Source: Vulcanimicrobiota bacterium
GTDB taxonomy: Bacteria > Vulcanimicrobiota > Vulcanimicrobiia > Vulcanimicrobiales > Vulcanimicrobiaceae
Assembly: GCA_003168375.1 (NCBI GenBank)
Contig: PMSI01000002.1
Span: 434,001 to 498,000 of the forward strand
DNA length: 64,000 bases
Direction of reading: 5' to 3'
The notes beneath the pieces are model-generated. The model did not search any database. It had not been told where the DNA came from and saw only the letters and a program-made list of their open reading frames with translations. This document shows, piece after piece, positions 1-7,396 of this stretch (position 1 is the first letter of the stretch; each line of letters begins with the position of its first letter). The translations under genes were made by a program, and so were the position numbers.

Positions 1-1
1 G

Positions 2-349
2 ACGGTGATCGAGGAAGGGGCGACGATCGGGCACTGCGCGATCCTCGAGGACTGCCGGATCGGCCGCGGCGCCCTGATCGGGACGAACGCGGTCGTACTC
101 AACGGTGCGAGCGTCGGCGAGTACAGCCTGGTCGCGGCCGGCTCCGTGGTCGGCGCGAACGCGCAGATCCCCGCGCGCGTCGTCGTCGCGGGCTCGCCCG
201 CGGTCGTCAAGAAGCAGCTCGAAGGGCCCGCCGTCGCGTGGGTCGAGACCGCCGGACCGGAGTACGTGCACCTCTCGCGGTCGTACCTGCGACACGGCAT
301 CGGCGATCCCCAAATGCACGAGGTCGCCGAAACGCAGGTCGCGCCGTAG
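2..349 (+). CDS. Gamma-class carbonic anhydrase-like hexapeptide-repeat protein, C-terminal part
   Basis: The reading frame is already open at the window edge, so the gene begins upstream and only its last ~115 residues are visible. They contain imperfect left-handed beta-helix hexapeptide repeats (for example IEEGATIGH, CRIGRGALIGTNAVVLNGA, ASVGEYSLVAAGSVVG) followed by VVAGSPAVVKKQL. This is the typical end of the PaaY/YrdA/CaiE gamma-carbonic-anhydrase-like family, which forms trimers and may bind a metal. The zinc-ligand histidines cannot all be checked because the N-terminal part is missing. The stop lies 1 nt before the GTG of the next gene, so co-transcription with the permease is likely. 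Whether it is an active carbonic anhydrase or an acyltransferase-like relative is open. Confidence 0.75.
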   Translation, partial: TVIEEGATIGHCAILEDCRIGRGALIGTNAVVLNGASVGEYSLVAAGSVVGANAQIPARVVVAGSPAVVKKQLEGPAVAWVETAGPEYVHLSRSYLRHGIGDPQMHEVAETQVAP

Positions 350-350
350 C

Positions 351-1322
351 GTGATCCCGGGAATCCTGTGCGCCGCGGCGGTCGCTGCGGTCGCCGTGCT
401 GTGCGCGCGCGCCGCACCGCTGGTCGGCGCGCCGGTCTTCGCGATCGTGCTGGGCGTCGCAATCCGCGCGGTGCTGCCGCTGCCCGCGAGCTTGCGGCCG
501 GGGCTCGTGTTCGCCGCGCGCATCGTGCTCCAAGCGGCGATCGTGGTGTCGGGCTTCACGCTCTCGCTGACGATGATCGCGCGCACCGGCGTCGGCACGC
601 TCCCGGTGACGCTCGGCACGATCGCGATCGCGCTGATCCTGGCACCGCTAGCCGGCCGTCTGCTCCGCCTCGACCGCATGCTCCAAACGCTGGTCGGGGT
701 CGGCACGGCGATCTGCGGAGCGTCGGCGATCGCCGCAGTCTCGTCGGTGATCGAGCCGGACGAGGCGGAGATCGCGCTCTCGATCGCGGTCATCTTCTTC
801 TACAACATCGTCGCGGTGATCGTGTTTCCGCCGATCGGCCACGCCTTGCACCTCGCGCAGGACGCGTTCGGGGTCTGGGCGGGAACCGCGATCAACGACA
901 CCTCGTCCGTCGTCGCCGCTGGGTACGCGTACGGCCGCGAGGCCGGCGACCATGCGACGATCGTGAAGCTCACCCGCGCGTCGCTGATCGTGCCGATCGT
1001 CGCAGCGATCGCCCTCTGGCAAGCGCGCGCGAAACGCGGCGCCGGGGTCCGCGTCCCGTGGCGGCGCATCATCCCGTGGTTCATCCTTTGGTTTCTGTGC
1101 GCGGCGCTGGTGAACAGCAGCGGGATCGTCCCGGCGAGCTGGCACGACGCGATCGCGGCGGCGGCGGTGTTCCTGATCAGCGTCGCACTTGGCGCAATCG
1201 GCCTGCAGACCGAGCTCGCCCGGCTGCTGCGCACCGGGGCACGGCCGCTCGCACTCGGCTTCGTCCTGTGGGTCGCTGTGGCAGTCTCCTCGCTCGCGAT
1301 ACAGCACGTCACCGGGCTATGA
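351..1322 (+). CDS. YeiH/UPF0324 family inner-membrane permease (putative sulfate exporter type)
   Basis: A 323-residue multi-pass membrane protein with about ten hydrophobic segments. The conserved blocks GVGTAICGASAIAA and GTAINDTSSVVAAGYAYG match the two signature loops of the YeiH/UPF0324 family (Cons_hypoth698). Members are annotated as putative sulfate exporters, largely by homology; the true substrate is unknown. I chose the GTG at 351 because the predicted membrane protein starts there (VIPGILCAAAVAAVAVL) and it follows the upstream stop by 1 nt. Upstream in-frame sequence is arginine-rich noise. Length is close to the family norm of about 340 residues. Confidence 0.8.
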   Translation: MIPGILCAAAVAAVAVLCARAAPLVGAPVFAIVLGVAIRAVLPLPASLRPGLVFAARIVLQAAIVVSGFTLSLTMIARTGVGTLPVTLGTIAIALILAPLAGRLLRLDRMLQTLVGVGTAICGASAIAAVSSVIEPDEAEIALSIAVIFFYNIVAVIVFPPIGHALHLAQDAFGVWAGTAINDTSSVVAAGYAYGREAGDHATIVKLTRASLIVPIVAAIALWQARAKRGAGVRVPWRRIIPWFILWFLCAALVNSSGIVPASWHDAIAAAAVFLISVALGAIGLQTELARLLRTGARPLALGFVLWVAVAVSSLAIQHVTGL

Positions 1323-1400
1323 GGAGGCGTTGACGCGTCGACGCCGTGTGAACGCGCGGCGGCGGCTCACGGATCTTTTACCTTACGCGGGTTCACTCGG

Positions 1401-1559
1401 CGTTTGGAGCGGCGTACGCTCGGAAACGTACTTGCAGTCGAACGGGGCTCGCGGAGCGAGCTCTCGCCGGTCTCAGGCCGGGCCCGTTTCCGAAAGGGAC
1501 GATTTCACGGATGAAAGCGCGTACCGAGCCCTCTGACGAGACCCGTTACCGAGGTCTCG
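1401..1559 (+). ncRNA. Hairpin-rich leader upstream of the c-di-GMP enzyme gene (candidate structured RNA)
   Basis: The 238 nt between the permease stop and the ATG at 1561 has no convincing ORF but carries a chain of hairpins. These are 1401-1428 (CGTTT/AAACG plus AGCG/CGCT with a GG/CGG internal loop), 1447-1461 (GCTCGC/GCGAGC, loop GGA), 1483-1498 (CCC-TTT/AAA-GGG with a bulged G), and 1537-1559 (CGAGACC/GGTCTCG, 9-nt loop). The last stem ends one base before the start codon and sequesters the only Shine-Dalgarno-like GAGG (1551-1554). This arrangement would suit a riboswitch or a translational thermosensor. The conserved core of the GEMM c-di-GMP riboswitch was not recognised, so the class is unknown. 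Confidence 0.35.
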
Positions 1560-1560
1560 C

Positions 1561-3681
1561 ATGAACTCGGTCTTCCTCGCGTGCACCGCACTCGCGCTTT
1601 CCGCCGTCGCGGCGTTCCTCGCGGCACGCTGGTGGATCCGCGGCCGGGCCGTGATGGAGGCTGCGCGCGTGATCGCCGCCGACGCGGTCGAGCGCCGCTA
1701 CAACCTGCTCGAGGCGATCCGCGAGGGGATCTACATCGTCGACGCGGACCTCCGCGTGACGCACGTCAACGACGAAGCGGAGCGGCTGCTCCACCGCACC
1801 GCCGACGAGATGATCGGCCTCGAGCTCGACCAGCTCGTCGACCCACTCGCCTCTGAGCTCGTCCCCGACATCCGCGCCGCCCGGCGCAGCGGTGTTCCGA
1901 TCGAGCGGATTCACGCCTTCCCCGCGCTCCAGACCTGGGTCGAGGTCCGGATCCTGCCGGCCGCCGACGAGACCCTGATCTCGCTCGAAGACGTCAGCGC
2001 GCAGACGATCGCCGAGACGCAGCTGCACGAGAACGCGCACAGCCTGCAGCTGGTCGCCAACAACGTCGACGCGATCCTGTGGACGGTCGGCCGCGACGGC
2101 CGCTTCAGCGCGATCTCCGGCGGCGCGCTCGTCGAGATCAAACTGCGCAGCGAGGACCTCGTCGGCCAGTCGTGCGCGGCGCTGGTCGCGGAAGACGTCG
2201 TCCGCGACGTGTTCACCGGCCGGCACGTCCGCGTCGAGAGCGCGCACGGCGATCACTGGCTGCGCCATCACGTCGAGCCGCTCGCCGACCGCGACAACAA
2301 CATCGTCGGCGCGGTCGGCGTCTCGATCGACATCACCGAGCTCAAGCGCACGCAGCGCCAGCTGTTCGACGCGGCGCACCGCGACCGGCTGACCGAGCTG
2401 CCCAATCGTTTCTCGCTCGACCAGCGCCTCCAGGAGGCCGTCGCGCTGGCGGGCCGCGAGGACAAGCGCCTCGCGCTGCTCTTCCTCGACCTCGACCGCT
2501 TCAAATCGATCAACGACACGATGGGGCACGGCGCCGGCGACGAGGTGCTGCGCGAAGTCGGTGCGCGCCTGCAGAAGTGCATCCGCGGCGACGACTTCAT
2601 CGCGCGCCCGGGCGGCGACGAGTTCATGATCATCATGTCGTCGATCGGCGGCGTCAAGGACATCGAGTTGCTCTCGCAGCGGTTGATCCGGGCGCTGGCA
2701 GCGCCGATTCAGCTCGACGACCGCGAAGTCTACGTCGGCGTCAGTATCGGCGCCGCCGTTTTCCCGGAACACGGTACGGACGCGAGCGCGCTCACCGCAC
2801 ATGCCGACGCCGCGATGTACCGTGCCAAGGGCGGAGGCGGCAGCGCCCTCGCGGTCTACGAGAACGCGATGCACGCCCAGGACGCGGAGCGCTTCGCACT
2901 CGAGGCGGACCTGCGCAACGCCCTGCAGCGCGGCGAGATCGAGCTCGAGTATCAGCCATTGGTCGACCTCGCGCGCAACCAGATGGTGGGCTGCGAAGCG
3001 CTCGCGCGCTGGCGCCACCCGACCCGCGGCACGATCCAGCCCGACGTCTTCATTCCGATCGCCGAGCAGTCCGCGACGATCGTCGACATCGACCGCTGGG
3101 TCCTTCGCCAAGCGTTGGCCGCGGCCGCGACGTTCCGCACGATCGATCCCAACTTCCGCATCGCGGTGAACCTCTCCGCACGCGACCTGCGCGAGCCGGC
3201 GCTCGCACAGACGGTCGGAACGGCGCTCAGCGAATACGAGATCCCTCCGCACGCGCTGATCCTCGAAGTCACTGAGACCGCCGCGCTCGACGACGCTGCA
3301 CTCCCGGGATTGCAGCGCCTGCGCGAGCTCGGCGTTCACATCGCGATGGACGATTTCGGGATCGGCTACAGCTCGCTGGCTCATCTCAAACGGCTGCCGA
3401 TCACCATGCTCAAGATCGACCGGACGTTCATCCGCGACGTCGAAGAGGACGAGTCCGACCGCGCGATCGTTACCTCGATCGTCAACGTGGCGAAGGCGTT
3501 CGGCCTCCACGTCGTAGCGGAAGGGATCGAGACGGCGGAACAAGCCGCGTTCGTGAGCTCGCTGGGGTGCGAGGACGGTCAGGGCTACCGGTTCGGCAAA
3601 CCGCAGCGCTTCGACGTCTTCAGCGCCGCGCTGCGCGCATCGCGCCGCCCGAAGCTCCGCCTGGTCGAACGCACCGCCTGA
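1561..3681 (+). CDS. Membrane-anchored PAS-PAS-GGDEF-EAL c-di-GMP turnover protein
   Basis: 706 residues: an N-terminal membrane helix (residues ~3-24), two PAS-like domains (~45-150 and ~155-270), a GGDEF domain (~275-435) and an EAL domain (~445-695). The cyclase motif GGDEF is intact at 351-355. The inhibitory I-site RxxD (RGDD) sits at the usual distance before it, so product feedback is expected. The phosphodiesterase half keeps EALxR (479-483), VNLSARDL, EVTE, DDFGIGYSSL, KIDRTF and AEGIE, the acidic and lysine residues needed for metal-dependent hydrolysis. Both activities therefore look possible, with the net direction probably set by the PAS input. It is a monocistronic plus-strand gene, and its start is occluded by a hairpin (see leader). 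Confidence 0.93.
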   Translation: MNSVFLACTALALSAVAAFLAARWWIRGRAVMEAARVIAADAVERRYNLLEAIREGIYIVDADLRVTHVNDEAERLLHRTADEMIGLELDQLVDPLASELVPDIRAARRSGVPIERIHAFPALQTWVEVRILPAADETLISLEDVSAQTIAETQLHENAHSLQLVANNVDAILWTVGRDGRFSAISGGALVEIKLRSEDLVGQSCAALVAEDVVRDVFTGRHVRVESAHGDHWLRHHVEPLADRDNNIVGAVGVSIDITELKRTQRQLFDAAHRDRLTELPNRFSLDQRLQEAVALAGREDKRLALLFLDLDRFKSINDTMGHGAGDEVLREVGARLQKCIRGDDFIARPGGDEFMIIMSSIGGVKDIELLSQRLIRALAAPIQLDDREVYVGVSIGAAVFPEHGTDASALTAHADAAMYRAKGGGGSALAVYENAMHAQDAERFALEADLRNALQRGEIELEYQPLVDLARNQMVGCEALARWRHPTRGTIQPDVFIPIAEQSATIVDIDRWVLRQALAAAATFRTIDPNFRIAVNLSARDLREPALAQTVGTALSEYEIPPHALILEVTETAALDDAALPGLQRLRELGVHIAMDDFGIGYSSLAHLKRLPITMLKIDRTFIRDVEEDESDRAIVTSIVNVAKAFGLHVVAEGIETAEQAAFVSSLGCEDGQGYRFGKPQRFDVFSAALRASRRPKLRLVERTA

Positions 3682-3685
3682 CCGC

Positions 3686-4408
3686 CTACCGCAGGGACGC
3701 GGCGGCGCGCACGAACGCGCCGAAGATCGCGCGGCTCGCGCCGGCGTCGAGGTCGCGCGTCGACTCCGGATGCCACTGCACGGCCAGCCAGAACGGGCTG
3801 TTGAACTCCGCTTCGAGCGCCTCCACGATCCCGTCCGCGGTCCGGGCGACGACGCGCAGCTCGCCCGCGCACCGATCGACGGCTTGGTGATGCCGGGCAC
3901 CGGTGGCCAACTGCTCCACTCCGACGATCCGCCGCAGCATCGCCGCCTCATCGATCGCCACGATGTGTTCGGGGATCAAGCCGCGCTCCGTTCGGCCGTC
4001 GGGATTGCGAACGTTGTGCCGAATCGTCGTCTCTTCGCCGAAGTGATCGGGAATGTCGGCCAGCAGCGTCCCCCCAAAGGCGACGTTCGCGATCTGCAGC
4101 CCGCGACAGATGCACAACGTCGGCAGGCCGCGCTCGCGCGCCGCATGCAGCGCGTCGATCTCAATCACGTCGCGCTCGGGTTCGGCGCTGGTGACGAACG
4201 TCGAGGACGACGCATGGTACGAGGCCGGGTCGACGTCCACCCCGCCGGTAACGAGCAGGCCGGCCGCGTCGTCGAGAAGCGCCCGCGCCGGGTCTCCGGG
4301 CTCGACGCGAACCGGTTCCCCACCCGCCTCGCGGATCGCGTCGAGGTACTCTGCGACGGCCTCTCCCCGGGAGGCGGTAACGACAATTCGCGGCAGCGTG
4401 ATACTCAC
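3686..4408 (-). CDS. Gamma-glutamyl-gamma-aminobutyrate hydrolase (PuuD-like, peptidase C26)
   Basis: A 240-residue class I glutamine amidotransferase-fold hydrolase. LLVTGGVDVDP is the PuuD signature. LCICRGLQ places the nucleophilic Cys at residue 101, and VQWHPES supplies the catalytic His-Glu. Family members hydrolyse gamma-glutamyl-GABA or related gamma-glutamyl amides in polyamine degradation. No putrescine genes are adjacent, so the substrate is not fixed. It is the last gene of the minus-strand cluster that begins with rpsR, 13 nt after the VOC gene. Confidence 0.85.
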   Translation of the reverse strand: MSITLPRIVVTASRGEAVAEYLDAIREAGGEPVRVEPGDPARALLDDAAGLLVTGGVDVDPASYHASSSTFVTSAEPERDVIEIDALHAARERGLPTLCICRGLQIANVAFGGTLLADIPDHFGEETTIRHNVRNPDGRTERGLIPEHIVAIDEAAMLRRIVGVEQLATGARHHQAVDRCAGELRVVARTADGIVEALEAEFNSPFWLAVQWHPESTRDLDAGASRAIFGAFVRAAASLR

Positions 4409-4421
4409 GACGGCAGCCGGC

Positions 4422-4769
4422 TTACCTCGCGAAGATCTCGATCGTGTAGTGGTCGGGGTCGGTCACGAAGAGCGCCCGGCCGCCGCCGTCGCGGTCGTAC
4501 GTCGCTACGCCGGCGCGCTTCGCGATCGCATCGAGCGTGGCCGTATCGGGCACGCGCAGGCCGAGCTCGAACTTCGCACGCTCCGTCGGCGGCGCGTGCT
4601 CGAAGACGAGCGTGAACTCCCCGAACGCGATCCGCACGGCGTCGCCGTGACGCACCATGTCGACGCCGAGCACGTCACGGTAGAACCGCTCCGTCACGTC
4701 GATGTCGGAGACGCCGAGCGTCAGTTGCGCCGGAACGATGCCGCGGCTGACGCTCACGCCGTCGTTCAC
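4422..4769 (-). CDS. VOC (glyoxalase/dioxygenase superfamily) protein
   Basis: A 115-residue single VOC unit. The N-terminal strand (AQLTLGVSDIDVTERFYRDVLG) and the C-terminal GRALFVTDPDHYTIEIFA are typical of glyoxalase-I/bleomycin-resistance fold proteins that bind a divalent metal between paired modules. The GTG start overlaps the dnaB stop by 4 nt (GTGA), indicating translational coupling. The exact reaction cannot be deduced; a lactoylglutathione lyase-like or dioxygenase role is equally possible. Confidence 0.8.
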   Translation of the reverse strand: MNDGVSVSRGIVPAQLTLGVSDIDVTERFYRDVLGVDMVRHGDAVRIAFGEFTLVFEHAPPTERAKFELGLRVPDTATLDAIAKRAGVATYDRDGGGRALFVTDPDHYTIEIFAR

Positions 4770-7396
4770 GGTGCCGGGTAGTGCGAGTCGTCGCCGTACG
4801 GGACGAACAGCGTGTGCTCGGGCTGGAAGCGCAGCTTGATCGTGCCGACCTTGCCGTTGCGATGCTTCGCGATGATCAGCTCGGTGAGATCCGGCTCCGC
4901 CGACGTCTCTTTGTTGTAATAGACGTCCCGGTACAAGAACGTCACGATATCCGCTTCCTGCTCGATTGCTCCTGAATTGTGCGTCACGACGTCGTCGACG
5001 CAGAAATTATGCAAGTCACCGACGGTCAAATCGTAGACGGCTTCCACGCCTTGAGGTTCGATCGAGACGATCGGGTCCCACAAGACGTCGGAGGTCGCAA
5101 GCGAGGCGAGAACGTCGTCGTCCAGGCGCTCGGCCACCGCCGCACAGGTGGTGCGCGACATTGCTTTGCCCTGTTCTCGCCAGCCGAGTGCGGCATGCGA
5201 GAGTCCACGTTCCGCACGCAGCGTCGCGACACGCCCGTTTATTTCCAGAGGAATGCGGTCGAACTGACCGGCGTCATTCAGCTTGGCAGTCTCGATCTTC
5301 GCGAGCGCCGCATCGTGCTTGCGTCCCAAGAAACCGATGCGCTCCATGAACCGGCAGACCGCATCGCGCTGCATTACCGAGAGCGTCCAGATTGCGGTCG
5401 TACGCGTCCGAAAGCCACCGATGTCCCGCGTTTCGCTCTTTAGTATCGCGTTGATCCCGAACCGCAAAAGAAGATGGTGCACGTCACGAGCGAGGTTCTC
5501 GCTAATCGTCGAGAGCCGCACGGTCACGCGTGTCGATGTTGCGCCCCGTGTCAGGCTTCCATCCGCATGGAAGAGGCCGCGAAGAAAGGCCGCGACGACG
5601 ACATCGTCTTGGGCGAAGACGGCGGCGGGGACGCGCTTGGCATTGCTCGTCTTCTTCCAGATGCCGAGGTCGCGCAACCACCGCGTCAGAGGGTTTTTCC
5701 CGGCGCCGCAGAGTCTCCCGGTCGTCAGAATCACGCGCTGGGCAGGCGTACCCTCGCGCTCGGGCTTCACGATCGGCTGCACACCGAATTCGAACGAGGC
5801 GATATCCTTGGCTAGCCGCGCCTCTTCAATAGTAGCGACGGTCAACGACGGGCTGCCGCCGAGATGACCGTCGCCGATCAGCCATCCGAGCATCAGGGCC
5901 TGTCCGGGCGACATGGTCGCTGCAGCGTTCGGCGCATCGTAGCGCCGGGGTACCGCGATCGAACGGCCGGCATCGAGTTCCCGGAGTTCGGTCCAGCCCG
6001 AGACGGTGAGGAACCGGTGGCCGTCCGTGCAGCGAATCACGCGGCCGCTCTTGGTCGTCACGCGGTAGACGGTCTTGCGACCGACTTCCCAGGCGTCGAC
6101 AATCGGGCGCCGCACCAGCCGCATTTGTTCGTCGACGGCCCACACATCGAAGCGGAGCCCGTGCTCGGCGATCTCGCGAATCGCGACGCGCTCGCCGGTT
6201 TCGGCGTTCGTCACCAGCGACTCACCCGCCAAGCAGTCGCGCAAATCTGAGAGGAGAGGGCGCTTGTCTGCTCTGGTCTCGACCGCGCGGTTGAGCTGCG
6301 CGAGGGCGATGATCGGGACGCCGAGATCCTTGGCGGTCGCCTTCAGCACGCGGCAGATCTCGGAGAGCTCTTCGTTGCGGTTGACGACTTTGCCGAGCGT
6401 CGAGGGACGCACGAGCTGGAGGTAGTCGACGAACACCGCGGCGAGCCCGTTGCCGGATTTCAGCCGGCGCAGGCGCGAGCGGATCTCGGTCACCGTCACG
6501 GCGCCGGAATCGTCGAGATAGATCGGCAGCTCGTGAAGCGTGCCCATCGCGTGGCCGATCTTCTCCCAGTCGCGGTCGGCGATCGCGCCGCGCCGCAGCT
6601 TCGAGGCGTCGAGCTTCGCCTCGGACGAGAGCAGTCGCTCGACCAGCTCCTGCTTCGTCATCTCGAGCGAGAACACGGCGATCGGCTTCTTCTCGTCTTT
6701 CGCGGCAGCGACGGCCATGTTGAGCGCGAGCGAGGTCTTGCCCATCGCGGGACGCGCGGCCACGATGATCAGGTTACCGGGCTGCCAACCCGCGGTGTAG
6801 TCGTCGATGTCGCGGAAGCCCGAGGTGACGCCGGTGCGGTCGCCCTTTTGCTCGTGCCGCTTCTCCAGCGACTGGAATACTCCGAGCAGCAGCGACGGGA
6901 CGAGCGCGAACGCGTTGTGGTCGCTGCGATTGCCGACGTCGTAGACGACCTGTTCGGCCTTGTCGATCGCCGCGGGAACGTCTTCTTCGGAGTCGTAGCC
7001 GAGCTGGGTCACGCGGGTTCCGGCGTGAATCAACCCACGCAGGGTCGACTTCTCGCGCACGATGCGGGCGTAGTGGTCCGCCGACGCCGCGCTCGGCACG
7101 GTCCCCATCAGCGAGTTCAGGTACGCGAGCCCGCCGATCTTGTCGAGCATCCCGCGGTTACGGAGCTCTTCCGCGAGCGCGACCTTGTCGAGCGGTTCAC
7201 CGCGCTCGTAGAGCGCGTACAGCGCGAGGTAAATCGACTCGTGCAGCGAGGCATAGAAGTCCGCCGGCTGGACGATCTCGCTGACCGTCGCCATCATCTC
7301 CTTGTCGACCAGGATCGAGCCGAGCAGCGCCATCTCCGCTTCGAGATTGCTCGGCGGAATGCGATCGATGGTCGATACGAACGGGGCGACGTTCAC
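4766..7396 (-). CDS. dnaB: Replicative DNA helicase DnaB with an in-frame intein
   Basis: 876 codons. The N-terminal DnaB domain begins PPSNLEAEMALLGSILVD. The RecA-like motor has a Walker A (ARPAMGKTS, ~214-222), VFSLEM and the VFVDYLQL Walker B region. After LSDLRD (residue 387) the helicase is interrupted by a 420-residue intein (388-807) and resumes with SGAIEQEAD. Removal of the intein leaves a normal 456-residue helicase ending in the usual KHRNGKVGTIKLRF block. DnaB unwinds DNA at the replication fork as a hexamer, so splicing must be efficient for viability. The GTG start overlaps the lon-like stop as GTGA; the stop overlaps the VOC start in the same way. Confidence 0.95.
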   Translation of the reverse strand: MNVAPFVSTIDRIPPSNLEAEMALLGSILVDKEMMATVSEIVQPADFYASLHESIYLALYALYERGEPLDKVALAEELRNRGMLDKIGGLAYLNSLMGTVPSAASADHYARIVREKSTLRGLIHAGTRVTQLGYDSEEDVPAAIDKAEQVVYDVGNRSDHNAFALVPSLLLGVFQSLEKRHEQKGDRTGVTSGFRDIDDYTAGWQPGNLIIVAARPAMGKTSLALNMAVAAAKDEKKPIAVFSLEMTKQELVERLLSSEAKLDASKLRRGAIADRDWEKIGHAMGTLHELPIYLDDSGAVTVTEIRSRLRRLKSGNGLAAVFVDYLQLVRPSTLGKVVNRNEELSEICRVLKATAKDLGVPIIALAQLNRAVETRADKRPLLSDLRDCLAGESLVTNAETGERVAIREIAEHGLRFDVWAVDEQMRLVRRPIVDAWEVGRKTVYRVTTKSGRVIRCTDGHRFLTVSGWTELRELDAGRSIAVPRRYDAPNAAATMSPGQALMLGWLIGDGHLGGSPSLTVATIEEARLAKDIASFEFGVQPIVKPEREGTPAQRVILTTGRLCGAGKNPLTRWLRDLGIWKKTSNAKRVPAAVFAQDDVVVAAFLRGLFHADGSLTRGATSTRVTVRLSTISENLARDVHHLLLRFGINAILKSETRDIGGFRTRTTAIWTLSVMQRDAVCRFMERIGFLGRKHDAALAKIETAKLNDAGQFDRIPLEINGRVATLRAERGLSHAALGWREQGKAMSRTTCAAVAERLDDDVLASLATSDVLWDPIVSIEPQGVEAVYDLTVGDLHNFCVDDVVTHNSGAIEQEADIVTFLYRDVYYNKETSAEPDLTELIIAKHRNGKVGTIKLRFQPEHTLFVPYGDDSHYPAP
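4976..6235 (-). mobile_element. DnaB intein with LAGLIDADG homing endonuclease domain
   Basis: The intein covers DnaB residues 388-807. It starts with Cys (CLAGESLV, block A). Block B is CTDGHRFLTV, with the T..H pair. The C-terminal blocks are VYDLTVGDLHNFCVDD and VVTHN, with the terminal His-Asn, followed by the +1 Ser of the extein. All residues for canonical splicing (Cys1, block B His, penultimate His, Asn, +1 Ser) are therefore present. Between the splicing blocks lie two LAGLIDADG-type motifs, LGWLIGDGHLGG and AFLRGLFHADGSL. Each keeps the acidic catalytic residue, so the homing endonuclease may be active. Insertion is at the conserved helicase site SDLR(E/D)/SG(A/S)IEQ(D/E)AD, a known DnaB intein position. 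Confidence 0.93.

Noticed and set aside
105-350. N-terminal extension of the YeiH-type permease
   Set aside because: The frame is open, but the residues are an Arg/Ser-rich shadow of the gamma-carbonic-anhydrase gene on the same strand; the family start is at the GTG 351.
1323-1560. Canonical GEMM c-di-GMP riboswitch
   Set aside because: A short resemblance (GTTACCGA near the end) to the Vc2 3' part was noticed, but the conserved core with its tetraloop receptor was not found. It is kept only as an unclassified structured leader.
1546-3951. Long minus-strand ORF of 801 codons
   Set aside because: It is antisense to the GGDEF-EAL gene and is Arg/Asp/Val-rich with no domain; long antisense frames are normal at this GC content.
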